DNA from: an uncultured Bacteroidales bacterium
Lineage (GTDB): Bacteria > Bacteroidota > Bacteroidia > Bacteroidales > Bacteroidaceae
Length of the DNA: 64,000 nt
NCBI GenBank assembly: GCA_902775975.1
Contig: CACYOC010000001.1
Span: forward strand, 119,781-183,780
Reading direction: 5' to 3'
Position numbers and translations under genes: made by a program. Below the pieces are notes generated by a model. That model ran no database searches, was not told the origin of the DNA, and saw nothing but the letters and a program-made list of their open reading frames with translations. Shown here one piece after another: positions 52,687 to 61,724 of this stretch; position 1 is the stretch's first letter; each line of letters starts with the position of its first letter.

Positions 52687-54240
52687 TTACTTTCCCGTCT
52701 GAATAAACTGAATAGCCCTCTGCAGCTGAGTGTCGCCACCGGCACTATAGAACAGCTGCTTATCCAAGTCCACCTCAATCTCGGGGTCTATGCCGATGCC
52801 TTCGAGTTGCTTGCCATCCATCGAGAAGGTAGCGAGCTGGGGCGTATAGACATAGACCGGTGTCACTCCGTTTACTCCTATATGTCCAGAGTAGTTCTCA
52901 GAGAAGGTAGAGTTGTCGTCCAGGCCACACAGTCCGCCCCATGTACGCTTTCCGATCAGGTGAGCATTGGGGATGAGGCAGCAGCTACGGGCCGTCACCT
53001 CAGCCATGCTGACAGAGTTGCAGTCGGCCAGCACGACGATAGGCTCGGTGACCACGACATGGTCTTCCTTATACGTAGGCATCACCTGAGGCATCAGCGG
53101 CGAATAGTCCAGTCGGCCAGTGCCACGCTTGTAGCGTATCAGATTGGTCGTAAATCCGCCCGAGGGCAGCAGGGCTCCCAGCACGTACTGATAGTCCGTC
53201 AACATGCCACCGCTATTACAGCGAATGTCGATGATGACACCGCCCAGCGTGCCGGCCTGGTGCAGTTCCTGAATCTTCGAGAACCACTTCCCCCAGGTGT
53301 TCTGTACAGCCACAGCCATCTCGAGGCTATAGCCTGACAGCTTCATCTGAGTCATATACTCAGGATTAAGATAATTAGACAGATAGAAACCGCTCAGATA
53401 CATATAGACGATATTGCCCTTGAGCAGCGCGTAGGTCACATAGACACCTCCATTGACGAAACTGGGACTGATTGCCGTCAGTCCGGGAATCGACAGATAG
53501 CCATACTTCAGCACCAGCTCATTGTAGGCCTGAACCAGCTGCTGACCAGGGTAAGTAAGTATCTTATTTATTTCTTCCAAAAAGTTCCTGAGTCCGAACA
53601 GCCTGTTCACCTCCATCTCCGTAGGAGTGGTAAGACTCGACAGCCTTGCTATCTCGGCATTGACCCATTTGGTAGTAGCGCCGTTAGGCAAGATGTGTGC
53701 GAACATCGACTGAATGTGGGTAGAAGCAGAATAATACTCCAGCACGTCCTCCTTCTTGACATTAGCCATATATGCCAAAGCCATCGACTTCTCTACCCTG
53801 TCATTGACTTTCACGTAGTCAGCACGTGTTGAATTGCGCAGATTGGAGGGCGACGAACGGAGGTACGTTTTCGTATGGTAATTCCAGAAGGAGACATTCG
53901 CGTGACCGTCGTGCAACGGTGCCACCATCTCATCCATCAGCTCCTGCAGCTCTTTATTGCTTACATCCTCCTGCTTGTCAAGAGCTTCAAACCGAGGCAG
54001 GAACTTGTCGTACTCGGCATCCCAGTCCAAGCCGTTCTCCATCTCGTAGTCCCACAGGGCATAGTTCTGGTTCATACCGTTCCAGAACACCTTGTACTGA
54101 GCGGCAAAACTATTCTGTGCAGCGCTGAAGGCCATCACATCATTATGGTCATACGGTATCAGCGTGTCGCTGTCCTGTCGGCACGAGCCGAGGGTCAGCA
54201 TCAGGAGCATCGCTCCCAGTAATAATATCTTGTTCTTCAT
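52687..54240 (-). CDS. S41-family peptidase lipoprotein
   Basis: 517 residues. MKNKILLLGAMLLMLTLGSC gives a lipoprotein. The N-terminal helical region is followed by the tail-specific-protease core: GGVIIDIRCNSGGMLTDYQYV, then IVVLADCNSVSMAEVTA where Ser (SVSMAE) is the likely nucleophile, and GIGIDPEIEVD near the end. S41 peptidases cleave non-polar C-termini or peptides in the envelope. The first 47 bp of coding sequence are identical to those of the unrelated upstream gene at 54964. Confidence 0.86.
   Translation of the reverse strand: MKNKILLLGAMLLMLTLGSCRQDSDTLIPYDHNDVMAFSAAQNSFAAQYKVFWNGMNQNYALWDYEMENGLDWDAEYDKFLPRFEALDKQEDVSNKELQELMDEMVAPLHDGHANVSFWNYHTKTYLRSSPSNLRNSTRADYVKVNDRVEKSMALAYMANVKKEDVLEYYSASTHIQSMFAHILPNGATTKWVNAEIARLSSLTTPTEMEVNRLFGLRNFLEEINKILTYPGQQLVQAYNELVLKYGYLSIPGLTAISPSFVNGGVYVTYALLKGNIVYMYLSGFYLSNYLNPEYMTQMKLSGYSLEMAVAVQNTWGKWFSKIQELHQAGTLGGVIIDIRCNSGGMLTDYQYVLGALLPSGGFTTNLIRYKRGTGRLDYSPLMPQVMPTYKEDHVVVTEPIVVLADCNSVSMAEVTARSCCLIPNAHLIGKRTWGGLCGLDDNSTFSENYSGHIGVNGVTPVYVYTPQLATFSMDGKQLEGIGIDPEIEVDLDKQLFYSAGGDTQLQRAIQFIQTGK
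54194..54240 (-). repeat. 47-bp exact direct repeat, copy A (signal-peptide DNA)
   Basis: The first 47 bp of the S41 gene, encoding MKNKILLLGAMLLMLT minus the last base, are identical to 54918-54964, which start the beta-barrel gene. The mature proteins share nothing. Confidence 0.95.
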
Positions 54241-54301
54241 TGCCTATATACTTTTATACCTTTTTATTTCTTTACCTTTTTACTTTTTTACCTTTTTCCC
54301 T
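54241..54301. repeat. TTTTTACC simple repeats in the spacer
   Basis: ACCTTTTTACTTTTTTACC words fill the gap between the S41 and beta-barrel genes. On the minus strand these are A/G-rich and form the leader of the S41 gene. No promoter box seen. Confidence 0.6.
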
Positions 54302-54964
54302 TTAAAAAAAGTAGCTCACGCCAGCCTGAAGTCCCAGCGTGGAGTGGTAGCGGTAGTCACTCACTCGCATATACTGCTTTTGCACACTGGTGGTGCTATA
54401 GTAGTAGCGAGCCTCCACCTGCGCCCCCCAATGACGGGCAAAGCGGTACTCCACGCCCAGGCCGCCCACGAAGCCACAGTCCCAGCGCTGGTCGCGGTCG
54501 GAGTTGAAATCGACGTGACCCTTGACGTCGTAGGGAGCACCCACGAAACTATTGTAGTCAACGCCGCTATAGTTGCTCGACAGCCAGTAGCCGCCATAGA
54601 CACCCAAGTTGCAGAAGCCACGCAGCTTCTGACCACCGAAGCTGAACGACGCCATGACAGGCAGCTGCAGGTAGTTGTTAACGTATTTGTAATCCATCGG
54701 GATGCGGTCACGCAGAACACGATGGTTCTTCTGTGTCCAGTTGAAATCGGCACGGACACCCAGCCACTCCGTGAAGTCATACTGACCGGTGACACCCATC
54801 GTGAGACCCCAGCGGTCATTGATGTGGTAGTCCGACATGTATTGTCGGTCCATGCGGTAGTGATTGGCGCTAGTACCAATGGTAGCCCCTACCCTCCATT
54901 GGGCATGAGCCACTGTCGTCAGCATCAGGAGCATCGCTCCCAGTAATAATATCTTGTTCTTCAT
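54302..54964 (-). CDS. Outer-membrane beta-barrel protein (PorT/OMP_b-brl_2-like)
   Basis: 220 residues with signal peptide MKNKILLLGAMLLMLTTVAHA. The mature part alternates hydrophobic and polar residues in amphipathic strands (WRVGATIGTS, WGLTMGVTGQYDF, LGVRADFNWT, RGFCNLGVYGGYW, LGLQAGVSYFF with a C-terminal Phe), the pattern of an eight-stranded barrel. Function unknown; such barrels sit in the outer membrane. It lies 61 bp upstream of the S41 gene in the same direction. Confidence 0.82.
   Translation of the reverse strand: MKNKILLLGAMLLMLTTVAHAQWRVGATIGTSANHYRMDRQYMSDYHINDRWGLTMGVTGQYDFTEWLGVRADFNWTQKNHRVLRDRIPMDYKYVNNYLQLPVMASFSFGGQKLRGFCNLGVYGGYWLSSNYSGVDYNSFVGAPYDVKGHVDFNSDRDQRWDCGFVGGLGVEYRFARHWGAQVEARYYYSTTSVQKQYMRVSDYRYHSTLGLQAGVSYFF
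54918..54964 (-). repeat. 47-bp exact direct repeat, copy B (signal-peptide DNA)
   Basis: Identical to 54194-54240, 724 bp apart, covering the start codon and signal-peptide core of the beta-barrel gene. Confidence 0.95.
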
Positions 54965-55160
54965 CTATTTAATTTACAATTGGACAATTTACAATTTACA
55001 ATTTATTGTGTGTATTTACAATTTGACAATTGACAATTGACAATTTACAGTTTACGGTTTACAGGTAATCATAATTACTAATTCCTAATTACTAATTACT
55101 CATTTCTCATTTGAATTACTCATTTCTCATTACTCATTACTCATTTTTGCTTGGGTCTCC
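54965..55160. repeat. AATTTACAATTTGACAATTG and TAATTACTCATTTCTC simple repeats
   Basis: The full 196-bp spacer is simple sequence: seven or more ACAATT words, then ACTAATT words, then CTCATTT words. The same word types appear at 8020-8155 and 52494-52686 and inside coding regions at 12407 and 37592. No gene or promoter consensus seen. Confidence 0.75.
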
Positions 55161-56258
55161 TCATCTTCTCAACGCAATATTATAGTTATAATACTCCTTT
55201 TTGCCGGTGATGTCCTCAATGACCTTGATGAACGGCGGGAAGTTCACGTCCTCCTGCTCGGCAACACCCTTGGTCTGCAGAATCATCAGATTGTCAACAG
55301 GAGCATGGAAGAAGTCTATCTCAAAGTACTGTCCCTTCCAGATAAACGAGCGACGCGTCTTGCGGATGGTCGAGCGGTAAGGATCAGCCTGCTGAAGGAG
55401 CGACTCGTAAAGAGCGTTCGAAACCTGGCGTTCCGTTTCCAGCACCTCGGAAGCAGAGACGCGCTTCTTCGTCTTGTGGACGTTGACCACTTCCCCACCC
55501 CATGAGCGGCGACGGAGCCGTACCTCGCAGTCGGGGTCAGCCACCAGATAAGTCTGCGTAATCTCACTCTCAATACACTCAGGCAGCTCGCCGGTGAGTT
55601 CAATCATATACATGCGCTCCTCGGTGACGGGTTGCGGCAGTCCCAGCACGTTGCTAATCTCCAGGATGACACGCCGCAGCTTGGCATCGAAGTCGTCGTG
55701 GTTGTTGATAACCCTCAGGTGCGGATGACCCGTCCATGCCTTGTTCACCTTCTTGTCCAGGTCGCGCGCCAACTGCAGCCCCTCCTCGTTAGCCTGCTCA
55801 TAGCGGGCAGAATTGGTGGCCACCGTATAGTACTGCTCGGCACCGTCGGCGGCAGACACCAAGTGCAGCACGGCATCATAGCGCTCGCGAAGCTCGTTGG
55901 TCGAGGTGCCGCACTTGCCCGTGATGTCGTTCCACATAGCCTTGTCAATATAAGCCGAAATATCCAGCGTGCCGCGGTCGCACACCACAAAAGTGGGCTT
56001 GGTACAAACCTCCGCCAAGCGCATAAACGAGTCCTCCAGAGCCAGCTGGGTCTCCAGAATAGCCTTCTCGCCCTCGTAATAGAGCTGCTTGTTCGGCGTC
56101 AGATAGCTCCATCCGCCCTGACTGTACATGGTGGGAACTTCGGGTACGGTAAACACCTTAAAACCCAGATTGCTGAAGTGCTCGATGATGCGAACCAGTG
56201 CCGTTGTCTTGCCTGCGCAAGGGCCACCTGTCAGTACAATTCGCTTGATATCTTTCAT
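55161..56258 (-). CDS. TTD14-like P-loop ATPase with CYTH-like C-terminal domain
   Basis: 365 residues, cytosolic. The N-terminal half is a P-loop nucleotide kinase-like AAA_28 domain (GGPCAGKTT at 11-19; FVVCDRGTLDISAYI as Walker B region). The C-terminal half has the alternating basic/acidic strands of a CYTH/triphosphate tunnel fold (MYMIELTGELPE, CEVRLRRRSWG, FEIDFF). This two-domain arrangement is seen in eukaryotic TTD14 proteins and in Bacteroidota homologues of unknown role; phosphoinositide or nucleotide triphosphate binding is plausible. Upstream (56259-56328) the spacer holds a CAAAGGTA word matching a reverse TAnnTTTG box at 56281-56288. Confidence 0.78.
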   Translation of the reverse strand: MKDIKRIVLTGGPCAGKTTALVRIIEHFSNLGFKVFTVPEVPTMYSQGGWSYLTPNKQLYYEGEKAILETQLALEDSFMRLAEVCTKPTFVVCDRGTLDISAYIDKAMWNDITGKCGTSTNELRERYDAVLHLVSAADGAEQYYTVATNSARYEQANEEGLQLARDLDKKVNKAWTGHPHLRVINNHDDFDAKLRRVILEISNVLGLPQPVTEERMYMIELTGELPECIESEITQTYLVADPDCEVRLRRRSWGGEVVNVHKTKKRVSASEVLETERQVSNALYESLLQQADPYRSTIRKTRRSFIWKGQYFEIDFFHAPVDNLMILQTKGVAEQEDVNFPPFIKVIEDITGKKEYYNYNIALRR

Positions 56259-56328
56259 TTAGTTTCCATTTAATAATGTGCAAAGGTAGAGATATTTTCT
56301 GATATTTCCAAATTCTTTAGACGAAAGT

Positions 56329-56360
56329 TTTGGTAGTTTAGGAAAGATTGTGTACTTTTG
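56329..56360 (+). promoter_or_regulatory. Complete Bacteroidota promoter upstream of the restriction-modification pair
   Basis: TTTG at 56329-56332, 20 bp, TACTTTTG at 56353-56360, followed by C. It predicts transcription from about 56367, about 370 bases before the first ORF. Confidence 0.8.
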
Positions 56361-56366
56361 CAAGCA

Positions 56367-56739
56367 AGTATCGGCTAATCGTCGTGACACGACGCTTGCC
56401 CTCGGGCAAGAAATCGTTCTTTAGAACGCTGCTACGGCAGGATATGGATAGAGCCTCAGTGGAGGTGCCGGTATGATTTTTGATGGTAATAACAACGGCA
56501 ATAGCAATTGTCAGGAGAATGTAGAAACCTGAGAAATTTCTTACTCCAAGATAAATGACGATAATTGTGATTTGTTCGCGCTTTTAGCGTGGACGTCACT
56601 TATCATTTATCTGGGCTTTCTCAGGGCCTCTACATTCGGTAAGAGCGGACACGCTTTTATCGTGTATAGAGGTCTTGACGTATTTAAGCCCAAAAGATTC
56701 CGATAAGTGCTTATTGTCCTAAAGCTATAAGCGCAAAGA
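56367..56739 (+). ncRNA. Long structured leader RNA with nested hairpin (56517-56637)
   Basis: No ORF. 5' part: small hairpins CGTCGTG/CACGACG and CTTGCCC-TC-GGGCAAG, then CCTC-AGTG-GAGG. Central part: nested arms GAATGTAG 56517/CTACATTC 56630, CCTGAGAAA 56528/TTTCTCAGG 56617, AGATAAATGA 56549/TCATTTATCT 56603, and an inner CGCT-TTT-AGCG. 3' part: ACACG 56649/CGTGT 56661. All main arms pair perfectly. There is no terminator, so it probably leads into the gene at 56740. Junction lengths equal those of 33227-33354 at three of four positions. I recognise no known class. Confidence 0.72.
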
Positions 56740-57756
56740 ATGTCCAATAAAGACGAGAGTCCTGCCTGTATTGATATCAGGGAGGACAACCTGTTGGCAT
56801 TGTCCGCAGAAGTGCTTGATACATTGCTGCGCGACCATACCACAGGACGTAACATCTTCTGGGCGACGCATGACTATGAGGCACTCGGCTCAGAGTATGA
56901 TTACCATTCTGAGATTCTTCCCCATTTGATAACGGGAGAGCATGGAATGATAATCCGTCCTCGTGTGCTTAAATCAAAGGAGAGTCAGGCGGTTCGTGCC
57001 AAAGATATGGCTGAGGTATTTACTCCTTCCTGGGTGTGCAATGCGCAGAATAATCTGGTGGATGAGGCTTGGTTTGGGCGCAAGGATGTCTTCAACGTTG
57101 AGGGCACGACAAACCATACATGGAAAGCCAATCCCAACAAAATAGAGTTTCCTGAAGGTAAGACGTGGAAGGACTATGTTCGTGCTACGCGGATGGAGAT
57201 CACTTGTGGCGAGGCTCCGTATCTGGTCAGTCGCTACGATGCTACAACTGGCGAACCTATACCTATTGAGCAAAGAATAGGTTTGCTTGACAGGAAACTG
57301 CGCGTCATCAGCGAGAATGTTGATGCCAGCGGCGATTGGTTGGAATGGGCACAAACTGCCTATAAGAACATTTACGCTTTTGAGTGGCAAGGTGATAATC
57401 TCCTATTGGCTCGTGAGGCTTTGCTTTATACCTTTATAGAATATTACCAGGCGAAGTTCGGCAAGGCCCCTTTACTGAAGAGCATCAACTACATTGCCTA
57501 TATCATTTCGTGGAACCTGTGGCAGATGGATGGCTTAAAAGGCGTCATTCCAAACAGTTGTAGAGATAATGTTCCTGAGTTCGTCCAAACACTCTTTGGA
57601 GAAGAAGTCAGAATGGTTTACTGCGATGGCTGTCAGCAAGACAACATTCAAGTTCATAATGGCAAATACTGCTTGATACGCGATTGGGGTGTTAAGGACC
57701 CACGCACAGGTGAGCAGAACCGTAAAATCCGATTTATTGACCTCATGAAGAAATAA
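56740..57756 (+). CDS. Restriction-modification partner protein (methylase-subunit-like)
   Basis: 338 residues. The segment AEVFTPSWVCNAQNNLVDEA, with EITCGEAPYLVSRYDATTGE, RIGLLDRKLRVI, and IISWNLWQMDGLKG, fits a family often labelled 'restriction endonuclease subunit M' in gut bacteria. The FTP motif recalls N6-adenine methylases, but there is no NPPY motif here; that is in the next protein. So it may be a specificity or accessory subunit. Six bp separate it from the large helicase/methylase gene, so the two form an operon. Confidence 0.7.
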   Translation: MSNKDESPACIDIREDNLLALSAEVLDTLLRDHTTGRNIFWATHDYEALGSEYDYHSEILPHLITGEHGMIIRPRVLKSKESQAVRAKDMAEVFTPSWVCNAQNNLVDEAWFGRKDVFNVEGTTNHTWKANPNKIEFPEGKTWKDYVRATRMEITCGEAPYLVSRYDATTGEPIPIEQRIGLLDRKLRVISENVDASGDWLEWAQTAYKNIYAFEWQGDNLLLAREALLYTFIEYYQAKFGKAPLLKSINYIAYIISWNLWQMDGLKGVIPNSCRDNVPEFVQTLFGEEVRMVYCDGCQQDNIQVHNGKYCLIRDWGVKDPRTGEQNRKIRFIDLMKK

Positions 57757-57762
57757 AGACCT

Positions 57763-60700
57763 ATGGCTACATTTGAATCCTCACTGAAATCAAAACTGAT
57801 CTATGTCTTCGCCATTGGTGACGAACGGCATAAGGATTGTCTGAAGATAGGAGAGACGACTATTGAGGAAGATGACGGCAGCAATCTTTTCGGAAATACA
57901 GAGGCATTGCAGAATGCTGCGCACAAGCGTATTCGTCAATATACGAAGACAGCAGGTATAGCCTATCAACTGTTATATACTGAGATATCTATTTTCGTTC
58001 GCAATGGCATGATTATGACCTTCAATGACAAGCAGGTTCATAAAGTGTTGGAACGTAGCGGTATTAAACGCAAGGAGTTTGAGGGAGTGACAGGTGCCGA
58101 TGAGTGGTACTGCTGTGACTTGGAAACAGTCAAGAAGGCTATCAATGCCGTGAAGAGCGGTGCTATCAGCCTTCATCCCTCTGAGATTACTCAGAAGCAA
58201 AACCCCATTATCTTCCGTCCTGAGCAACAGGATGCTATCGGTAGAACCCGCAAGCGATTCAAGAAAGGCAACCAGATGCTGTGGAATGCCAAGATGCGAT
58301 TCGGCAAGACACTCTCTGCCCTGCAAGTTATCAAAGAAGAAGAATATACGCGTACTTTGATATTGACGCATCGTCCTGTAGTTGACAAAGGGTGGTTTGA
58401 GGATTTTGGCAAGATATTCTATGACAGGAAAGACTATCAGTATGGCTCGCGTGGTAATGGCGAACAGTTCGGGAAACTTGAACAGTTAGCGAACCAAGGT
58501 GGCAAATATGTTTATTTTGCCTCCATGCAAGACCTCCGAGGCTCAGAACAAGTTGGTGGAAAGTTCGACAAGAACAACGAGCTATTCTCTGCCTCATGGG
58601 ACTTCGTCATTGTCGATGAAGCACATGAAGGCACCAAGACGGAACTCGGTCAGAATGTACTGAAAGAACTCATCAAGAAAGACACGAAAGTGCTGCAATT
58701 GTCTGGCACTCCGTTTAATCTCTTCGATGACTACAGCGATGAAGAGATATACACTTGGGACTACGTGATGGAACAGAAAGCTAAACAGGCTTGGGCTACT
58801 GACAATCCTTACGAGCCCAATCCCTACGCATCGCTGCCGTCCATTAACATCTACACTTACGACTTGGGCACGCTGATGTCGGAATATGTAGAAGATGAGA
58901 GAGCTTTCAATTTCCGCGAGTTTTTCCGTACGAAGGACGACGACACGTTCATCCACGAAAAGGATGTTGAGCGCTTTCTGGACTTGCTTTGCAAGGAAGA
59001 CAAAGAGAGTCTTTATCCTTTCAGTAACGAAACGTTCCGTCGCATTTTCCGTCACACGCTGTGGTTAGTGCCTGGTGTGAAAGCAGCAAGGGCTCTAAGT
59101 GCAAAGTTGAAAAGCCACCCTGTGTTCGGAATGTTCCAGATAGTGAATGTAGCGGGAAATGGTGATGAGGATGAGGAAAACGCAGAGGCTTTGCAGATGG
59201 TGAATAGTGCTATCGGTGAAGACCCTGACGAAAGCTATACTATCACTCTTAGTTGTGGACGCCTGACAACCGGCGTGAGCATTAAGCCCTGGACGGCTGT
59301 GTTTATGATGGCTGGTTCGTTCAGCACATCAGCCGCTCAGTATATGCAGACCATTTTCCGCGTGCAGACGCCTTTCACCTGTCACGGTCGCATGAAGGAG
59401 CAATGCTATGCCTTTGATTTTGCTCCAGACCGTACTCTGAGAGTGCTGGCAGAGACTGCAAAGGTTTCAGCAAAGGCCGGCAAGCAGTCAGAGGAAGACC
59501 GCAGAATTCTTGGAGACTTTCTGAACTTCTGTCCGATTATCAGCATCGACGGAAGCCAGATGAAGCCCTACGATGTAAACAAGATGATGGGGCAGCTGAA
59601 GAAAGCTCAGATAGAGAAGGTGGTGCAGTGCGGTTTCGAGGACGGAGCCCTCTATAACGACGAGTTGTTGAAATTGACAGATGTGGAGCTGAAGGATTTC
59701 GCTGATCTGAAAGAGACCATTGGCAGGACTAAGGCAATGGCTAATACAGGAAGAATTGATGTCAACCAACAAGGATTCACTAATGAGCAATATGAAGAGA
59801 AGGAACGAATAGAAAAGAAACCAAAGAAAGAACGAACTCCAGAAGAACAAGCAAGACTTGACCAATTGAAGGCATTGGGAAATCAGCGAAGAGAGGCCAT
59901 CAGTATTCTTCGCGGCATCTCCATCCGCATGCCGCTGCTCATCTATGGTGCCGAACTGAAAAATGAAGACGAAGAGATAACCATCGAGAACTTTGCCTCA
60001 CTGATAGATGATCAGTCGTGGGAAGAGTTTATGCCTAAAGGCGTGGATAAGGAAAAGTTTGAAAAGTTCAAGAAATACTACGACCCGGATATTTTCCGTG
60101 AAGCAGGCAAGCGTATCCGTGAGATGGCACGGGCAGCAGATAAGTTCACCATAGAAGAGAGAATTGAACGCATTTCTGCTATCTTTAACACTTTCCGCAA
60201 TCCAGACAAGGAAACCGTGCTGACTCCTTGGCGAGTAGTCAATATGCACATGAGTGATTGCCTCGGAGGCTGGTGCTTTTATGACGAGACTTTCAAGCAG
60301 CCCTTGTCAGTTCCTCGCTATGTTGATCAAGGCAAGGTCACTAACGATGTGTTCCGACCAGAAGCACACATTTTGGAAATCAACTCCAAAAGTGGTCTTT
60401 ATCCGTTATATGTGGCATATAGTATTTACCGTTCGCGTGTAGAAGCTGCTAAGGCAAAGTATGGTGAAGTTAGCCACGGCTTTGCTATGCAGCTATGGGA
60501 TGCAACCATCGAGGAAAACATTCTTGTTGCTTGCAAGACTCCTATGGCCAAGAGCATCACAAAACGTACCCTTGCCGGTTTCCGTGATACAAGGGTAAAC
60601 GCACAATATTATCCCAATCTAATAGAAAACATTTCTGAACGTCCAGAAGCCGTTATCAATACCTTCCGCGACGGCAAGCACTTCTGGAAAATCAACGATA

Positions 60701-61671
60701 ATACAAATATGAAATTAGACGCAATAGTAGGCAATCCGCCGTATCAGGTAATGGATGGAGGAGCGGGTGTTAGTGCAATCCCTGTCTATCATCGTTTTGT
60801 GGAAATAGCAAAGAAAAGTAAGCCTGACTACATTTCAATGATTATGCCGGCCAAATGGTATAACGGTGGAAGAGGGTTGGATCAGTTCCGATATGACATG
60901 CTTCACGACCAACAGATTAGAAGTTTGTATGACTTTGTTGACCCTCACGACTGTTTCCCTACAGTTGATGTAGCAGGCGGTATTTGCTATTTCCTTCGTG
61001 ACAATCACTATGATGGGCTATGTAACTTTGTCTCTTGCAAAGGTGGTTCAAGAATCGCAACGAACCGAAATTTGGACGAATCCGAAGTGCTCATCCGGCA
61101 TCAAGAAGAACTTTCCATCATGAATAAAGTTCAAATAGATGGTCAATCCTATTTGAGTAGCACTGTATTCTCTCAAAAACCATTTGGACTACGTACCTAT
61201 GTAAAACCACTTGAACAAGGTGATATTAAGTTGAGGTATAATGGAGGTATAGGACCATATAACAGTGATTTAGTGACAGTCAATAAAGACTTAATTGGTA
61301 AGTGGAAAATCATAACATCATGTCTTACGGCAGAACACGCAGGCGAAACAGATAAGAATGGGCAGAAACGTATTTTCTCCACATTAGAGATATTGGAGCC
61401 TGGAACGATTTGTACTGAGACATATATGCTCTTAAGTGTGTTTGACAATCAACATGAGTGTATTAATATGCTTCAGTTCCTCAAGACCCGCTTTGTTAGG
61501 GCAATGGTAGCCATGGTAACAGCAACCCAACACTTGTCAAAAGCAAATTTCCGTTTTGTTCCTATCCAAGATTTTACCCGCAAATGGACGGACGCAGATC
61601 TCTACGAGAAGTATGGTCTTACAGAAGCTGAAATATCATTCATTGAGTCAATGATAAAGCCGATGGAATAA
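57763..61671 (+). CDS. Single-chain restriction-modification protein: GIY-YIG-like + helicase + N6-adenine methylase
   Basis: 1302 residues. N-terminus (about 1-110) has KLIYVFAI ... LKIGETT, like GIY-YIG/T5orf172-type nucleases. A superfamily 2 helicase follows (K182 in MRFGKT; DEAH at 285-288; SGTPFN motif III; SCGRLTTGVSIKPW and QYMQTIFRVQTP in the second RecA domain). A Lys/Glu-rich linker (about 660-710) leads to an Eco57I-type methylase with NPPY at 991-994 (AIVGNPPYQ) and a C-terminal target-recognition-like region. It would cut or translocate on DNA lacking its methyl mark. Works with the preceding gene. It belongs to the type I/III/ISP-like end of restriction systems. Confidence 0.83.
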   Translation: MATFESSLKSKLIYVFAIGDERHKDCLKIGETTIEEDDGSNLFGNTEALQNAAHKRIRQYTKTAGIAYQLLYTEISIFVRNGMIMTFNDKQVHKVLERSGIKRKEFEGVTGADEWYCCDLETVKKAINAVKSGAISLHPSEITQKQNPIIFRPEQQDAIGRTRKRFKKGNQMLWNAKMRFGKTLSALQVIKEEEYTRTLILTHRPVVDKGWFEDFGKIFYDRKDYQYGSRGNGEQFGKLEQLANQGGKYVYFASMQDLRGSEQVGGKFDKNNELFSASWDFVIVDEAHEGTKTELGQNVLKELIKKDTKVLQLSGTPFNLFDDYSDEEIYTWDYVMEQKAKQAWATDNPYEPNPYASLPSINIYTYDLGTLMSEYVEDERAFNFREFFRTKDDDTFIHEKDVERFLDLLCKEDKESLYPFSNETFRRIFRHTLWLVPGVKAARALSAKLKSHPVFGMFQIVNVAGNGDEDEENAEALQMVNSAIGEDPDESYTITLSCGRLTTGVSIKPWTAVFMMAGSFSTSAAQYMQTIFRVQTPFTCHGRMKEQCYAFDFAPDRTLRVLAETAKVSAKAGKQSEEDRRILGDFLNFCPIISIDGSQMKPYDVNKMMGQLKKAQIEKVVQCGFEDGALYNDELLKLTDVELKDFADLKETIGRTKAMANTGRIDVNQQGFTNEQYEEKERIEKKPKKERTPEEQARLDQLKALGNQRREAISILRGISIRMPLLIYGAELKNEDEEITIENFASLIDDQSWEEFMPKGVDKEKFEKFKKYYDPDIFREAGKRIREMARAADKFTIEERIERISAIFNTFRNPDKETVLTPWRVVNMHMSDCLGGWCFYDETFKQPLSVPRYVDQGKVTNDVFRPEAHILEINSKSGLYPLYVAYSIYRSRVEAAKAKYGEVSHGFAMQLWDATIEENILVACKTPMAKSITKRTLAGFRDTRVNAQYYPNLIENISERPEAVINTFRDGKHFWKINDNTNMKLDAIVGNPPYQVMDGGAGVSAIPVYHRFVEIAKKSKPDYISMIMPAKWYNGGRGLDQFRYDMLHDQQIRSLYDFVDPHDCFPTVDVAGGICYFLRDNHYDGLCNFVSCKGGSRIATNRNLDESEVLIRHQEELSIMNKVQIDGQSYLSSTVFSQKPFGLRTYVKPLEQGDIKLRYNGGIGPYNSDLVTVNKDLIGKWKIITSCLTAEHAGETDKNGQKRIFSTLEILEPGTICTETYMLLSVFDNQHECINMLQFLKTRFVRAMVAMVTATQHLSKANFRFVPIQDFTRKWTDADLYEKYGLTEAEISFIESMIKPME

Positions 61672-61686
61672 AAAGTTGGCTGAAAA

Positions 61687-61718
61687 TTTGGAATTCTCGA
61701 AAAAAGTTCCTATCTTTG
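61687..61718 (+). promoter_or_regulatory. Complete Bacteroidota promoter after the methylase gene
   Basis: TTTG at 61687-61690, 20 bp, TATCTTTG at 61711-61718, followed by CA. It drives the short region 61725-61856, which has no ORF. Confidence 0.8.
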
Positions 61719-61724
61719 CAGCGT

